64,000 nt of DNA, taken from positions 909,820 through 973,819 of the forward strand of contig NZ_FPAP01000003.1 of NCBI RefSeq assembly GCF_900116415.1, read 5' to 3'. The DNA is from Chryseobacterium formosense. GTDB taxonomy: Bacteria > Bacteroidota > Bacteroidia > Flavobacteriales > Weeksellaceae. The notes beneath the pieces are model-generated. The model was given only the letters and a program-made list of their open reading frames with translations. It did not search any database and was not told where the DNA came from. A program made the translations under genes and the position numbers. This document shows positions 42,614-52,343 of this stretch, piece by piece. The stretch's first letter is position 1. Every line of letters starts with the position of its first letter.

Positions 42614-44071
42614 TTATTTTGCTTTAAAATACACTCTTCTATTGGCTTTGTTTTTCCATTCAGGACATTTTGATGCAGGATCACATTCCGGATATTTCAA
42701 ATCTTTTTTACCATTTCCTTGTGCATCAAGCTTGGTAGATTCTACTCCATTTTTGATCAAATATTCCTTCACATTATTCGCTCTTTTTTCAGAGAGTTTT
42801 TGGTTGTAGGCTTCACTTCCTCTTGTGTCGGCAGCTCCTACAACGGTATATGAACCGTTGGAAGAATTAATATAGCCTACCGCATTATTTAATATCGGTG
42901 TATTATTAGGCAAAATTCTGTCCGAATTAAGTTCAAATTCAATTCCGTCCAATTTTGTTTCTGTTTCGGCAACAGTTCCAGAGTTTTGATTCTCTACCGG
43001 ACAACCGTTGTTTTCTACAGGTCCCGGAACTGTAACACATTTATCGTAAAGATCGATTACCCCATCCATATCTACATCCAAAGCTACACCTGCTCCGTCA
43101 ACTCTTGCTCCTGCAGGAGTATCAAGCTGTCTGTCCCAGTCATCACAAACGCCGTCGTTATCAACATCACCGGCTTTACATACTTCAATATCATTTACTT
43201 TAGATTCCAAAACTTCTGTTCTGTAATAAATCTCCTGCATCGGATCGTGCCACATTAAGTGTGACTCGTGCTTTCCTAAATTAACGGTAAGACCTAAAGT
43301 TGTGTTAAAGAAATTATCCGAAGTCTGCTCAGATATATTGTTGATGGCACTTGTATGTGCTCCACCTCCGTCAAATTCATCATCGGTTGTTACGACATAC
43401 ATTACTCTACCTTCCAGGTCTAATCTGTTTGATAATTTATACTTCAGACCAGCTCCTGCCTGTCCAAAGAATGAATTAAAACCGAAAGGTTTTACTTCTG
43501 TCATTAATCTTTGCCCAAACTCATCTTTCTGGTACGCTCTGTACGCCAGAGTTCCTACACCGGCATAACCGTGAAGAGCCCATCTGTAAGGAGATTTGTT
43601 GTCTACCCTTCTCATCAGATTAGAGAAATTAATGTCTCCTAAAATTGAGATCGCATCATATTGTGTTCTTGCTCCTACTTGCATATTAGCAGCAGCATTT
43701 GCAGGTGCGGCATCTTTTGTATTAAACCAACCCTGTCTTGTTTCACCACGGTCATACTGCAATTTTAAACCGAAAGCATGTGTTATTGCTTTATCAACAC
43801 TGAAGTAAGCCGAATATCCGATAAGATTTTTGCCTCCTCCGTTCTTAATGGATGTAAGATCTGCTGACTGCATTAGCGGAACCCCGCCCCCGAAAGAGAT
43901 CGACCAGTCATTAAATCTTTTTGAAGATTGTGTAAATGGCTGTACATTAGCTGATCCCGAAGAAAAAGTATTCGGATATTCTCCATTGTTCATTACCTGA
44001 AGTGAATCTTGTGCAAATACACACGTGGGCATCGCCATGGCAAGCGATAAGACTGCTAGTTTTGATTTCAT
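42614..44071 (-). CDS. OmpA-family outer-membrane protein with TSP3-type repeats
   Basis: 485-aa protein: signal peptide (LAVLSLAMAMPTCVFAQ), an N-terminal ~230-residue beta-barrel, calcium-binding thrombospondin type 3-like repeats (GDVDNDGVCDDWDRQ, DVDMDGVIDLYDKC), and a C-terminal OmpA/peptidoglycan-binding domain (SNGSYTVVGAADTRGSEAYN, LSEKRANNVKEYL, NRRVYFKAK). Role: anchoring the outer membrane to the cell wall and surface structure. Length and order are normal for flavobacterial OmpA proteins. It is a single-gene unit with a perfect terminator. Confidence 0.9.
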   Translation of the reverse strand: MKSKLAVLSLAMAMPTCVFAQDSLQVMNNGEYPNTFSSGSANVQPFTQSSKRFNDWSISFGGGVPLMQSADLTSIKNGGGKNLIGYSAYFSVDKAITHAFGLKLQYDRGETRQGWFNTKDAAPANAAANMQVGARTQYDAISILGDINFSNLMRRVDNKSPYRWALHGYAGVGTLAYRAYQKDEFGQRLMTEVKPFGFNSFFGQAGAGLKYKLSNRLDLEGRVMYVVTTDDEFDGGGAHTSAINNISEQTSDNFFNTTLGLTVNLGKHESHLMWHDPMQEIYYRTEVLESKVNDIEVCKAGDVDNDGVCDDWDRQLDTPAGARVDGAGVALDVDMDGVIDLYDKCVTVPGPVENNGCPVENQNSGTVAETETKLDGIEFELNSDRILPNNTPILNNAVGYINSSNGSYTVVGAADTRGSEAYNQKLSEKRANNVKEYLIKNGVESTKLDAQGNGKKDLKYPECDPASKCPEWKNKANRRVYFKAK

Positions 44072-44396
44072 ATAAAATATATTAATTGATTTCTAAAAGA
44101 TATTAAGCAATAATATGTACTACTTATATAAGACATCAGAATCATTAAAACATTGATCACTGCTTTATTTTTCCGATGTGGCATAATTTATTCAATTACT
44201 GTACCAAAAAAGGATTTTCTATTTTTCCGACCTCTATTTTAATTCTAAAACACTGAAAATTAAATTATTAAAATTTGAAATAATATTTTCACTAATTTTT
44301 TATTTTTAATTAATAAAATAACATGATTTCATTAAAAACAATTTCAACAAAGTATTTTTTTCACCATAAAACGAAATATTATTAATCATATCACAT
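44072..44396. other. Gene-free A+T-rich stretch
   Basis: 325 bp between the OmpA-like gene and the next small ORF. Mostly A and T; no repeat, hairpin or TAnnTTTG element stood out. Confidence 0.4.
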
Positions 44397-44669
44397 TTAA
44401 GCTTCAACATCCGATGATTTCCCTCCGGATAAAACCTGATGACCAAGATAAAAAAGCAGATGCAGAGAATCTTTCGGAATGTATAACTGAAGATTGTTCG
44501 AACTTATCATTTCAAATCTCCACTTATGCTTTACGCAGTGCAGCATCATTTCTTGTAGGTCTTTATCCAACAGAGCAAGCATTACAGTTACCTCGTCATT
44601 TTTCATCCAATTATTGTTTAAACTGAGATTCATTTTCATTTTCTGATTGATACACTTTCCCTTTATCAA
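44397..44669 (-). CDS. Small hypothetical protein
   Basis: Up to 90 aa; the second or third Met (MKMNLSLNNNW, about 44639) may be the real start. The body VMLALLDKDLQEMMLHCVKH and LQLYIPKDSLHLLFYLGHQV is amphipathic with no recognised domain. The opposite strand also has an open frame here, but the minus-strand product has the more protein-like composition. Isolated between the OmpA-like gene and the 85-aa gene. Confidence 0.4.
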   Translation of the reverse strand: MIKGKCINQKMKMNLSLNNNWMKNDEVTVMLALLDKDLQEMMLHCVKHKWRFEMISSNNLQLYIPKDSLHLLFYLGHQVLSGGKSSDVEA

Positions 44670-44733
44670 TCGCTATGCCACGCAATCAAATTTCATTATT
44701 CATTGAGGTAAAAAGTGAATAATTTTAACAAAA

Positions 44734-44760
44734 AAACTCAGATTACAACAATCTGAGTTT
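44734..44760 (-). terminator. Terminator of the 85-aa gene
   Basis: AAACTCAGATT-5 nt-AATCTGAGTTT, a perfect 11-bp stem followed by a T run on the minus strand. Confidence 0.8.
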
Positions 44761-44786
44761 AGAAGAGAATGAGTATTATCAGGGTT

Positions 44787-45044
44787 TTAAACCATATCTT
44801 TAAAAACCTTTACGGTTCCGTCAAAGTAATTCAAGGTAATCTCTACAGCTCTTCCAAAAAAAACAATATGTTCGGCTTCATCTTCATCCTGATCTTGATC
44901 AAAAATTCTAATCTCGAAAGGATCTTCTCTTACCATTTGAAGTTCGCCACTGAATTTTTGCTTCTTTTTGTAGAGCACTTCTACCTTTTCGATAGCTTTG
45001 GAATTTGTAAGAAATTCGTTTTTCAGATCAGCTGTAATTTCCAT
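44787..45044 (-). CDS. Small conserved-looking hypothetical protein
   Basis: 85-aa soluble acidic protein, no signal peptide. It reads as a small beta-rich domain: GELQMVREDPFEIRIF, then an acidic loop DQDQDEDEAEH, then IVFFGRAVEITLNYFDGTVK. No family recognised. A single-gene unit with its own perfect terminator, between a small ORF and the DUF2383 gene, at the start of the stress region. Confidence 0.6.
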   Translation of the reverse strand: MEITADLKNEFLTNSKAIEKVEVLYKKKQKFSGELQMVREDPFEIRIFDQDQDEDEAEHIVFFGRAVEITLNYFDGTVKVFKDMV

Positions 45045-45075
45045 ATATATTTTGTTCAGTTTTAATATTAAAAAA

Positions 45076-45106
45076 CAATCCTAAAAAAATTGCTTTCTTA
45101 GGATTG
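45076..45106 (-). terminator. Terminator of the first DUF2383 gene
   Basis: CAATCCTAA...TTAGGATTG stem followed by TTTTTT on the minus strand, about 60 bp past the stop codon at 45169. Confidence 0.7.
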
Positions 45107-45168
45107 AAAATTGTAACACTATGATGGATTAAATATTCCAAAATAAAAGACTAATCCCGGTAAACGAT

Positions 45169-45621
45169 TTAATTTTTCATTTCGTTTAAGTTACTGAATT
45201 TATTGTATGATGATTTAAGGTGATGTAGCTGATCACTCACCACTCTGGAACTTTCAGGACAAAGATCTCCGCTGTCCAGCGCATCCTGATAAGCATTAAT
45301 TGCCGCTTCCTCTCCATATACTACATTTTCTAATGTAGATTCTGCTTTATCTCCCGAAAAAGAATTTTTCACATCAATCCATGTTCTGTGAATTGCTCCT
45401 GCTGTACTTCCTGTATTATCAGGCTCTCCTCCTCTTTCAAGAATAAGATTATTCAATTCTGATTTCATTGTCTGCGATTGACTTACCATCTGATCGTAAT
45501 CAGCCTTTAAAGGAGTGTAGGTATCCCAAACTTTGTCTTCAACTTTAGAAAATCCCTGAATTCTGTCGTTTGTGATGTTTAACAAATCGTTTAATACTGA
45601 TACTGTTCTTTCGTTGTTCAT
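45169..45621 (-). CDS. PA2169/DUF2383 four-helix-bundle protein, copy 1
   Basis: 150-aa ferritin-like four-helix protein of the DUF2383/PA2169 type. Signature segments: SVLNDLLNITNDRIQGF, HRTWIDVKNSF and LENVVYGEEAAINAYQDAL. Its close relative is at 59997-60464. These proteins are typical of stress regions and often accompany DUF892 proteins; the biochemical role is not established. Single-gene unit with terminator. Confidence 0.85.
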   Translation of the reverse strand: MNNERTVSVLNDLLNITNDRIQGFSKVEDKVWDTYTPLKADYDQMVSQSQTMKSELNNLILERGGEPDNTGSTAGAIHRTWIDVKNSFSGDKAESTLENVVYGEEAAINAYQDALDSGDLCPESSRVVSDQLHHLKSSYNKFSNLNEMKN

Positions 45622-45915
45622 AATAATATTTTTAGTGTGCTATATTTCTTACAACTGCCATACCAGCAAAGGCATTGCGTTTGCGAAATTGCCCATATGT
45701 GGTACTTTTTAGCTGTGAGTTACCATAAACACGTCGAAAAAATCTTAGTAAATCAGTTTTTTATATTGCATAGAAAACGAAAAAGGGCTTGACTTATTTT
45801 TTCAGAAGAAAGTGATTTTATGACCGAAAACATAACCCCACTAATTATTTTTTGGCTATAAGCGATAAGATTAGGAACATATTTTGAATCTAAGAAGCTA
45901 AACCATTTATATTTT

Positions 45916-47697
45916 ATGGATAATCAATCACCAAATGTCATTGCTATTGTTGGCGGAGGTCCCGCTGCGCTGATGACTTTAAAGCATATTTTAAAAAAAT
46001 CGGTTTGTCCCAAAACCATCTATATTTTCGAAAAAAACGAGCGTTTTGGAGCCGGAATGCCTTATGGAAATTTGGGTTCATTAAAAGAACACGTTGCCAA
46101 TGTCTCGGCAAACGAATTGCCTGAGCTTGCTGATACTTTTCAACAATATCTTCAACAAAATCCGTCAAAAAATTTTCCTGATTTCAGCGATGCTGAAAAA
46201 TTTAATCCTTATCAGGTTATTCCCAGATTGCTGTTGGGAGATTATCTGGAAGATCAGTTTAAACAATATATTAAACTGGCTAAAAAAGAAAGTATCAAGG
46301 TTTTTGCAAAAAATAAAACAGCCGTTACTGATATTATAAAATTTACCGATAAGGAAGATCAGTTTAAAATAAAAACAGATCGGGATGAAGAAATACTTGT
46401 CAACAAAGTTATTATCTGCACCGGACATACCTGGCCTAAAATTCACGAAGAAAAAACAAATGGCTGGTTCGATTCACCTTACCCGCCTTCAAAATTCAAA
46501 AACGGCAGTGATTTTCCTGTTGCTGTTCGCGGAACGTCCCTTACCGCAATTGATGCAGTGAAAACCATTGCAAGGCTCAACGGTAAATTTGTGGAAACAG
46601 AAAGCGGAAAAATAGAATATCAGCTCAACAAAAATTCAGAAAACTTTAGAATTCATATGTTTTCGACGGGAGGTTTTTTACCTGCACTAAGATTTCATTC
46701 GGAAGATGACTCCTATTCATCGGAGTGGACGATGTCGCTTCAGGAAATTTATGATTACAAAAAGAAAAATGGTGGTTTTGTAGATCTGGATTATGTTTTT
46801 AAGATTAATTTTAAACTTCCCATCAAACAGAAAGATCCTGAATTTTATGATGTTATAAAAGATTTAAGTTTAGAAGAGTTTGCTGAAAAAATGCTTAGCT
46901 TAAGAGAAAAATCTGACAGTTTTGATCTTTTTAAATCAGAATACAGGGAAGCTGAAAAATCGATAGAAAAAAGACAATCAATCACCTGGAAAGAGAAACT
47001 TGCGGCATTCAGCTATTCGATGAATTATCCTGCCAAACATTTTTCTGCTGAAGATATGCTTCGACTGAAATCTGTTTTAATGCCTTTGATCTCCGTAATA
47101 ATTGCTTCACTTCCTCAATCTTCCTATCGGGAAATGATGGCGCTTCATGATGCAGGTTTGATTGATCTGATTCAAGTAGATAAAGAAAGTACTGTAGAAC
47201 CTCATCCGGAATCAGGCGGAATTTACTGCTATAAAACCGAAGACGGAAAAGAAATAAAGGATCATTACAAAATGTATATTGATGCTATCGGTCAGCAACA
47301 GATGAATCTGCAGGATCTTCCTTTCGAAGGGTTGAAAGATGAGGATATCACAAGTTCGGCATATCTTGGCTTTAAAGAATACGAAAATGGAAAAGAAATG
47401 TTCGAAAAGAATACTGAAAATGTAGTTGAGGGTCACAACAACAATTACTATCTGAAAGTTCCCGGACTCGGGATCAACGATTATTTTCAGGCTCTGAATG
47501 TTTATGGTGAAGCTACAGATAGTCTTTTCATTATGGCCGTTCCTTTCATTGGCGGGCTGAATCCTGATTATTCCGGATTAGATTTTTGCGACACTGCTGC
47601 AGAAAAGATCGCTGAAGCATTAAGTAATTCCAACACACCCATTATTGATCTTAATATGGAAGAAAATAATAATGATCTTAGAATAAATATTATTTAA
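45916..47697 (+). CDS. FAD/NAD(P)-binding protein (FAD-NAD(P)-binding domain family)
   Basis: 593-aa flavoprotein-like protein. The N-terminal Rossmann motif VIAIVGGGPAALMTLKHIL is followed by ERFGAGMPYGN and VIICTGHTWPK, fitting the family annotated as FAD-NAD(P)-binding (PF13454 type). A central helical region (~270-400) follows and a second nucleotide-binding half ends near VYGEATDSLFIMAVPFIGGL. No signal peptide, so cytoplasmic. Substrate unknown; relatives are annotated only as oxidoreductases. Single-gene unit bounded downstream by a bidirectional terminator. Confidence 0.8.
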   Translation: MDNQSPNVIAIVGGGPAALMTLKHILKKSVCPKTIYIFEKNERFGAGMPYGNLGSLKEHVANVSANELPELADTFQQYLQQNPSKNFPDFSDAEKFNPYQVIPRLLLGDYLEDQFKQYIKLAKKESIKVFAKNKTAVTDIIKFTDKEDQFKIKTDRDEEILVNKVIICTGHTWPKIHEEKTNGWFDSPYPPSKFKNGSDFPVAVRGTSLTAIDAVKTIARLNGKFVETESGKIEYQLNKNSENFRIHMFSTGGFLPALRFHSEDDSYSSEWTMSLQEIYDYKKKNGGFVDLDYVFKINFKLPIKQKDPEFYDVIKDLSLEEFAEKMLSLREKSDSFDLFKSEYREAEKSIEKRQSITWKEKLAAFSYSMNYPAKHFSAEDMLRLKSVLMPLISVIIASLPQSSYREMMALHDAGLIDLIQVDKESTVEPHPESGGIYCYKTEDGKEIKDHYKMYIDAIGQQQMNLQDLPFEGLKDEDITSSAYLGFKEYENGKEMFEKNTENVVEGHNNNYYLKVPGLGINDYFQALNVYGEATDSLFIMAVPFIGGLNPDYSGLDFCDTAAEKIAEALSNSNTPIIDLNMEENNNDLRINII

Positions 47698-47714
47698 TTA
47701 AGAATTGTATAACT

Positions 47715-47750
47715 AAAAACCGTAATCAAATTTAATGATTACGGTTTTTT
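47715..47750. terminator. Bidirectional terminator
   Basis: AAAAACCGTAATCA-7 nt-TGATTACGGTTTTT, a 14-bp stem with A and T runs on both sides, between convergent genes. Confidence 0.85.
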
Positions 47751-47805
47751 TAAGTCTGAACTTATTGCTGAAGTAAAAATGTATGTGGAACATCATTGAA
47801 CAGAA

Positions 47806-48192
47806 TTAATGAAAATTGTAACACAAACTGTAAACATCTCTGAAATAAATATCTGTTTCTGCTTCTGCCTTTTGCTGAACCGGCACTGCAACATTTGAAC
47901 CTGAAAACTGATAAACCGGTGTTTTGGTTGCTGTTTTTACTTTTTTGCTGCATTTACAATACATATAATCGTATTCTCGGTGATGATTCAAAGATACTGT
48001 TCTTACCTCCGTAGCTTCAAGCATTGCAGCTTTTTTGAAAGTTTCCTGATTTAATGTAAACCAAGGCTCACCGTGATAAAAAAAGTGATCTACTATTTCC
48101 GGATGATCGATCTGATTGGGATCAGCAGGAGCTGCTGAATGATAACCGCCACATTCTTGGCAAAAAGCTACCATAATGTTGATTTTTTCCAT
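47806..48192 (-). CDS. Hypothetical Cys-rich small protein
   Basis: Up to 128 aa; the start may be the second Met (MVAFCQECGGYH, 48174). Paired cysteines FCQECGG and MYCKCSKK, 60-odd residues apart, suggest a zinc ribbon or similar metal site. The tail is rich in Ala, Lys and Val, and ends in CYNFH. No family recognised. Convergent with the FAD/NAD-binding gene. Confidence 0.5.
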   Translation of the reverse strand: MEKINIMVAFCQECGGYHSAAPADPNQIDHPEIVDHFFYHGEPWFTLNQETFKKAAMLEATEVRTVSLNHHREYDYMYCKCSKKVKTATKTPVYQFSGSNVAVPVQQKAEAETDIYFRDVYSLCYNFH

Positions 48193-48390
48193 AGACTTTA
48201 TTTTGCTTGTTTCTGTATTACAGAATTTGTGCCACGAAAGTGTTTCCGAAAGAAAAACCAGCTTTATTTTAATCTAAAATTCATAACCTGATATTTTAAC
48301 AAAAATTCATAAAAAAACAGCCCCTTTTCTTATTCATGGCATAGCGTTTGAATATACATGAGTACCATCACTACAAAATATAATATGAAT

Positions 48391-48421
48391 AAAATCCACA
48401 GCAAGTTTTGCTGTGGATTTT
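48391..48421 (-). terminator. Terminator of the 61-aa membrane protein gene
   Basis: AAAATCCACAGCAA-3 nt-TTGCTGTGGATTTT, a perfect 14-bp stem. Confidence 0.75.
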
Positions 48422-48478
48422 AAATTTTTACTTTAGAACAAATAAGTTGTTGATAAGAATTTTGTTTCTAAAAAAGAA

Positions 48479-48664
48479 TCAGGCTTCGTCTTTTGTATTT
48501 TTTACAAGACCTATTCCCGAAAAGAAGAAAATAAGCCCGATCACTCCAACTACAATAAGTGTGGTGTAGCCTTCACTTTTATTGATTAGCTGACTTCCGG
48601 TATAAATAAGACCGATAATACCCAAAATTGTAAGCACTGCCCCAAAGATTCGTTTAATATTCAT
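48479..48664 (-). CDS. Small two-helix membrane protein
   Basis: 61-aa protein with two membrane helices (FGAVLTILGIIGLIYTGSQL and TLIVVGVIGLIFFFSGIGLV) and a short charged tail. Resembles small stress-associated membrane proteins that are common in flavobacteria, but no named family is claimed. Single-gene unit with a perfect terminator. Confidence 0.65.
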   Translation of the reverse strand: MNIKRIFGAVLTILGIIGLIYTGSQLINKSEGYTTLIVVGVIGLIFFFSGIGLVKNTKDEA

Positions 48665-48734
48665 GATGGTGATTTTTATGTAGGCTAATCAATATCTGTG
48701 CCTTTGCTACGACTCGAATATTCAATATTTGTGA

Positions 48735-48742
48735 TATATTTG
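48735..48742 (+). promoter_or_regulatory. TAnnTTTG promoter element
   Basis: TATATTTG matches the consensus exactly, 20 bp before the ATG at 48762. No -33 TTG at standard spacing. Confidence 0.45.
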
Positions 48743-48761
48743 ATAACCAAACGATCACAAA

Positions 48762-49601
48762 ATGAAACCGACTCAATATCTTGCATTTCTACTGCTTCCC
48801 ACTGTTTATTTTTCACAAACAGATCACAGCAAATTTATCTATGATGATTTGGATATTACCGTAGAAAAACCGGACAAAAACAAATCTTACGATGCCAACT
48901 ACAACGAAGACAATAAGATTTATAAGCTCGGCAAAAAGCTTACTTATTCTTACTCTATTGTCAAAAACAATCAAAAGTATCTGATAAAAAAAGGAAATCT
49001 GGAAATGCAGCCCGAAGGATTCAGTGTTGCAGGATGGGAATTTGTGGAATTTGAAAAACAGAATGATGAAACCGTAAACTACATTACTATCGAGCCACAT
49101 CCGGGAAATGCTTTTGCAGGTGTTGATCCCGGCTACAATCAAACTGCCATAGAATATCAATATGTAATGAAAAACAATGATTTCTTTTCCATGGAAACCA
49201 CAGGTGCTATTGAAAATGAAATGAATGTATGGATTCATCCGCCAAGAAATATCTATTTTGAAATATTAGAATTAAATCCTTTTCCTTATATAAAAGCTCC
49301 CTACAAAATCGGAACAAAATGGAAATGGAGTCTTGAAATTGGTGATCACTGGTCGGATGAAAGATGGCTGAAATGGGAAGGCGGTATTGAAAATAAATAC
49401 GAATATGAAATTAAGGAAAAGAAAAACCTCAACACCAAACTTGGAAATTTAGAATGCTACATAGTATATGGAAAAGCAAAAAGCAGAATTGGTGAAACGG
49501 AGCTTACCTCATACTTTAATGAACAGTTTGGCTTTGTAAAACTTGAATATACCAATATTGACGGCAGCAAAACATTTTTTGAGCTTGAAAAAGCTGAATA
49601 A
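48762..49601 (+). CDS. Exported hypothetical protein
   Basis: 279-aa secreted or periplasmic protein: signal peptide YLAFLLLPTVYFSQ, then a beta-rich body with many aromatic residues (EMNVWIHPPRNIYFEIL, GTKWKWSLEIGDHWSDERWL, ELTSYFNEQFGFVKLEYTNI). The pattern resembles single-domain periplasmic beta proteins, but I recognise no family. Single-gene unit with a TAnnTTTG element immediately upstream. Confidence 0.65.
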   Translation: MKPTQYLAFLLLPTVYFSQTDHSKFIYDDLDITVEKPDKNKSYDANYNEDNKIYKLGKKLTYSYSIVKNNQKYLIKKGNLEMQPEGFSVAGWEFVEFEKQNDETVNYITIEPHPGNAFAGVDPGYNQTAIEYQYVMKNNDFFSMETTGAIENEMNVWIHPPRNIYFEILELNPFPYIKAPYKIGTKWKWSLEIGDHWSDERWLKWEGGIENKYEYEIKEKKNLNTKLGNLECYIVYGKAKSRIGETELTSYFNEQFGFVKLEYTNIDGSKTFFELEKAE

Positions 49602-49612
49602 ATAAGAAAATA

Positions 49613-49891
49613 TTATAGAACCTCTTTCTCAAGACCTGCTTTTGCGCAGTTGAAGACTTCTTCTGCCTCGTTATGAAATACATTCATGGAAATCTCGAAA
49701 CCGTTTGCCATAAAGAAAGTGACATTTCCATCCATATTATGACTCAAAAATCCGATATGATTAACATTGATGATGACCGGTTTTCCCAATACTTTAGCTC
49801 CTTCCAGAGCATTGGGTCGTTTAAGATTGAGGATAATAGACTGTCTTATGTAAATGAGACCTTCTTTTGTAGAACGCAGTTTGAAGTTCAT
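49613..49891 (-). CDS. Small hypothetical protein
   Basis: 92-aa soluble protein, no signal. Reads as a small alpha/beta domain: LRSTKEGLIYIRQSIILNLK, GKPVIINVNHIGFLSHNMDG, EISMNVFHNEAEEVFNCAKA. No family recognised. Convergent with the 279-aa exported protein, 11 bp between stops. Confidence 0.55.
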   Translation of the reverse strand: MNFKLRSTKEGLIYIRQSIILNLKRPNALEGAKVLGKPVIINVNHIGFLSHNMDGNVTFFMANGFEISMNVFHNEAEEVFNCAKAGLEKEVL

Positions 49892-50032
49892 TAATTTTTT
49901 TGTAAAGCTACAATAAATTATCCAAGTTGCACAAGTTGGTCATACAGGTATAAAATTTGAAGTTAAAAATTTAATATAAACAAAATCTGAAGCTTACAGA
50001 CAACATAAAAGCTTTGGTTTAAAAAATATAAT

Positions 50033-51175
50033 TTGAATACTAAAAAAGTTTTAATCGGATTTTTAGCGGGAACAACAGCAGTCGCTGCAACGATCTGCAT
50101 TTGCGGATATGGCTATATTTTTAAAGCATTACGCATTAATCTCAAAAAAGGATCTCTTACCCCCTCTACTGATGATGAAGAAAAATTTCCTTCTAATCCG
50201 GTTTCAAACTTTAAACAAAAATCTTGGCACAAACATAGTGATTATAATAAAAAGCAACTTTCTTCAACACTGCTTGAGGAGCTTGAAAAAACCAACGCTT
50301 CTTCACTTGTCGTTATAAAAAACAATAAAATTATCCACGAAAAATATTGGAAAGATCACGATCCATCATCACTAATGAACTCTTTCTCGATGGCAAAAGG
50401 TATCCTTTCCATTCTTACAGGCTTTGCCATTGATGACGGTTATCTGGATTCTGAAGATCAATTGGTTTCATCCGTATTTCCACAATATTCAGAGAGCAAG
50501 TATGGTAAATATCTTACTTTTAAACATCTCATGACGATGCAGGCAGGATTTGACTGGGAAGAAGAATACAATCATCCTTTTGCCGAAAATTCAAAACAAT
50601 ATTTTGTGGATGATCTTGCAGAACAAGCTTTTAAAACAGAAATAAAAGAAATGCCCGGTGAAAAATACCAATATCAAAGTGTAGCTCCACAACTTTTAGG
50701 CTTAGCTTTGAGAAAAGTCACAGGAAAAAGTCTTGCCGATTATCTTTCAGAAAAAATTTGGCAGCCTTTAGGAATGGAATCAGTTGCCAAATGGAGCACT
50801 GATGAAAAAGGTATGGAAAAAGCTTTCTGCTGCATTCATGCCATCCCAAAAGATTTTGCTAAAATCGGACAGCTGATTCTACAAAACGGAAACTGGGAAG
50901 GAAAACAACTTATTGATCAAAAATATTGTGAAAAACTCCTCCATCCCACTCCCGAAAATGACGCTTTCTGTTATAACGTCTGGGCAGATAACGAAAGTAA
51001 AATAAAATTGCGCTTCTTCTACGGGTTTTTAGGACAGTTTATCATCATGATTCCATCAGAAAATATTATCATCGTAAAAACCGGAATATACAACAGGCTG
51101 GATGTAGATCAAAAGAAAAGACCTTTACAGGTAAAGATTTTGGCGGAAGAAATTTGCAGTATTTTCAGTGATTGA
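50033..51175 (+). CDS. Serine hydrolase, beta-lactamase/6-aminohexanoate hydrolase type
   Basis: 380-aa membrane-anchored serine hydrolase of the class C beta-lactamase-related family. The frame opens with TTG at 50033; the N-terminal hydrophobic anchor (VLIGFLAGTTAVAATICICG) lies downstream of it and no ATG precedes it in frame, so TTG is the likely start. Catalytic SxxK is SMAK within MNSFSMAKGILSILTGFAID; a Tyr motif (YQYQS) follows at about the expected spacing. Substrate unknown: relatives include esterases and amidases. Single-gene unit. Confidence 0.8.
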   Translation: MNTKKVLIGFLAGTTAVAATICICGYGYIFKALRINLKKGSLTPSTDDEEKFPSNPVSNFKQKSWHKHSDYNKKQLSSTLLEELEKTNASSLVVIKNNKIIHEKYWKDHDPSSLMNSFSMAKGILSILTGFAIDDGYLDSEDQLVSSVFPQYSESKYGKYLTFKHLMTMQAGFDWEEEYNHPFAENSKQYFVDDLAEQAFKTEIKEMPGEKYQYQSVAPQLLGLALRKVTGKSLADYLSEKIWQPLGMESVAKWSTDEKGMEKAFCCIHAIPKDFAKIGQLILQNGNWEGKQLIDQKYCEKLLHPTPENDAFCYNVWADNESKIKLRFFYGFLGQFIIMIPSENIIIVKTGIYNRLDVDQKKRPLQVKILAEEICSIFSD

Positions 51176-51246
51176 TTATTTATTTAAAAATAAGAAAAGC
51201 CGCCAGAAAATTCAGCAGCTTTCAAAATTTTATTTATAAACAAATC

Positions 51247-52239
51247 TTAGTGGCTAGGAACCTGAGCTTTTTCGTAAATGATTTTTTCATCTTTAAGTCT
51301 TGTCCAAAACTCAACAGGAATATTGTTTTTCCAGCCTTTTACGTTATCAATAACCTGAGATGATGTGCTTGCTCCGGGAATGATGGATATAAATTCATCT
51401 GCTGCCAATACAAATTGTAATGCTGCATGTACGATATCTACCTCAAATTCTTTTGCAATTTCGATCAATTTCGATCTTTTTTCAGCCATTTCTTTCGGGA
51501 TAACATCTTTATAATTATAGCGATCTCTTCCAGCAATAAATCCTGAATTGTATCCTGCTCCCGAAACCAGTTTTACATTTGCCTTTTTTACTGCAGGAAG
51601 CAAACGATCAACTGCATCTTCATGCTCCAGAATAGAATATTGGGTTGCAGACAGACAAATATCCGGATCTGCATATTCGATACAGTCGAGAATAGGTTCT
51701 ATCTTGTTGACGCCCATTCCCCATGCTTTGATAATTCCCTCGTCTCTTAACCTGGAAAGTGTTTTAAAAGCTCCTTTTTTAGCCTGTTCAAGAAAATACG
51801 GGTAACGGTCACCCACCTGATCCTCCGAAAGATCATGAACATAAACAATGTCTAAGTATCCTAATGAAGTTCTTTTTAGACTTTCTTCAATCGATCGCTT
51901 TACCGCATCTTCAGAATAATCATGACGGAAATCGTAGTTCAGAGGAGCCTTCCACATGGTGGGTGGAACTTCATTTTCAGGAACTTCGGTGAAAAGCCTT
52001 CCGACTTTTGTAGAAAAAACGAAATCTGTCCTGTTTTTGTGTTGAAGAAAATCACCGAAACGCCTTTCACTTTTTGTAAGACCATACCATGGTGACGTGT
52101 CATAATATCGTATTCCTTCACTCCAGGCGGTTTCAAGAATGTTTTGTGCTTGTTCGTCTGAGATTTTTTCAAAAGCTGTACCGATCGCAACACCGCCTAA
52201 TCCGACAGCATGCTGATCCGTTAAAATTGGATGATTCAT
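51247..52239 (-). CDS. Aldo/keto reductase
   Basis: 330-aa NADPH-dependent oxidoreductase with a TIM barrel, near the D-threo-aldose dehydrogenase group. Motifs: GLGGVAIGTAFEKISDEQAQ, active-site Asp/Tyr in YYDTSPWYGLTKSERRFG, and YLDIVYVHDL. Length and start are normal. Cytoplasmic. Divergent from the adjacent response regulator gene. Confidence 0.88.
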   Translation of the reverse strand: MNHPILTDQHAVGLGGVAIGTAFEKISDEQAQNILETAWSEGIRYYDTSPWYGLTKSERRFGDFLQHKNRTDFVFSTKVGRLFTEVPENEVPPTMWKAPLNYDFRHDYSEDAVKRSIEESLKRTSLGYLDIVYVHDLSEDQVGDRYPYFLEQAKKGAFKTLSRLRDEGIIKAWGMGVNKIEPILDCIEYADPDICLSATQYSILEHEDAVDRLLPAVKKANVKLVSGAGYNSGFIAGRDRYNYKDVIPKEMAEKRSKLIEIAKEFEVDIVHAALQFVLAADEFISIIPGASTSSQVIDNVKGWKNNIPVEFWTRLKDEKIIYEKAQVPSH

Positions 52240-52343
52240 ATAATACTATTTTTTGGTTATCGTAAAAAAGCAAACATCGTGCATTTAGTTATAATTAAAT
52301 TTTTATTTTCTGAATTAAAAGTTGGCTCCGTTTTTGCCAATCG

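Noticed and set aside
44414..44626. Plus-strand 70-aa ORF opposite the 90-aa minus-strand ORF
   Set aside because: Only one can be real; the minus-strand product has more protein-like composition and direction matching its neighbours.
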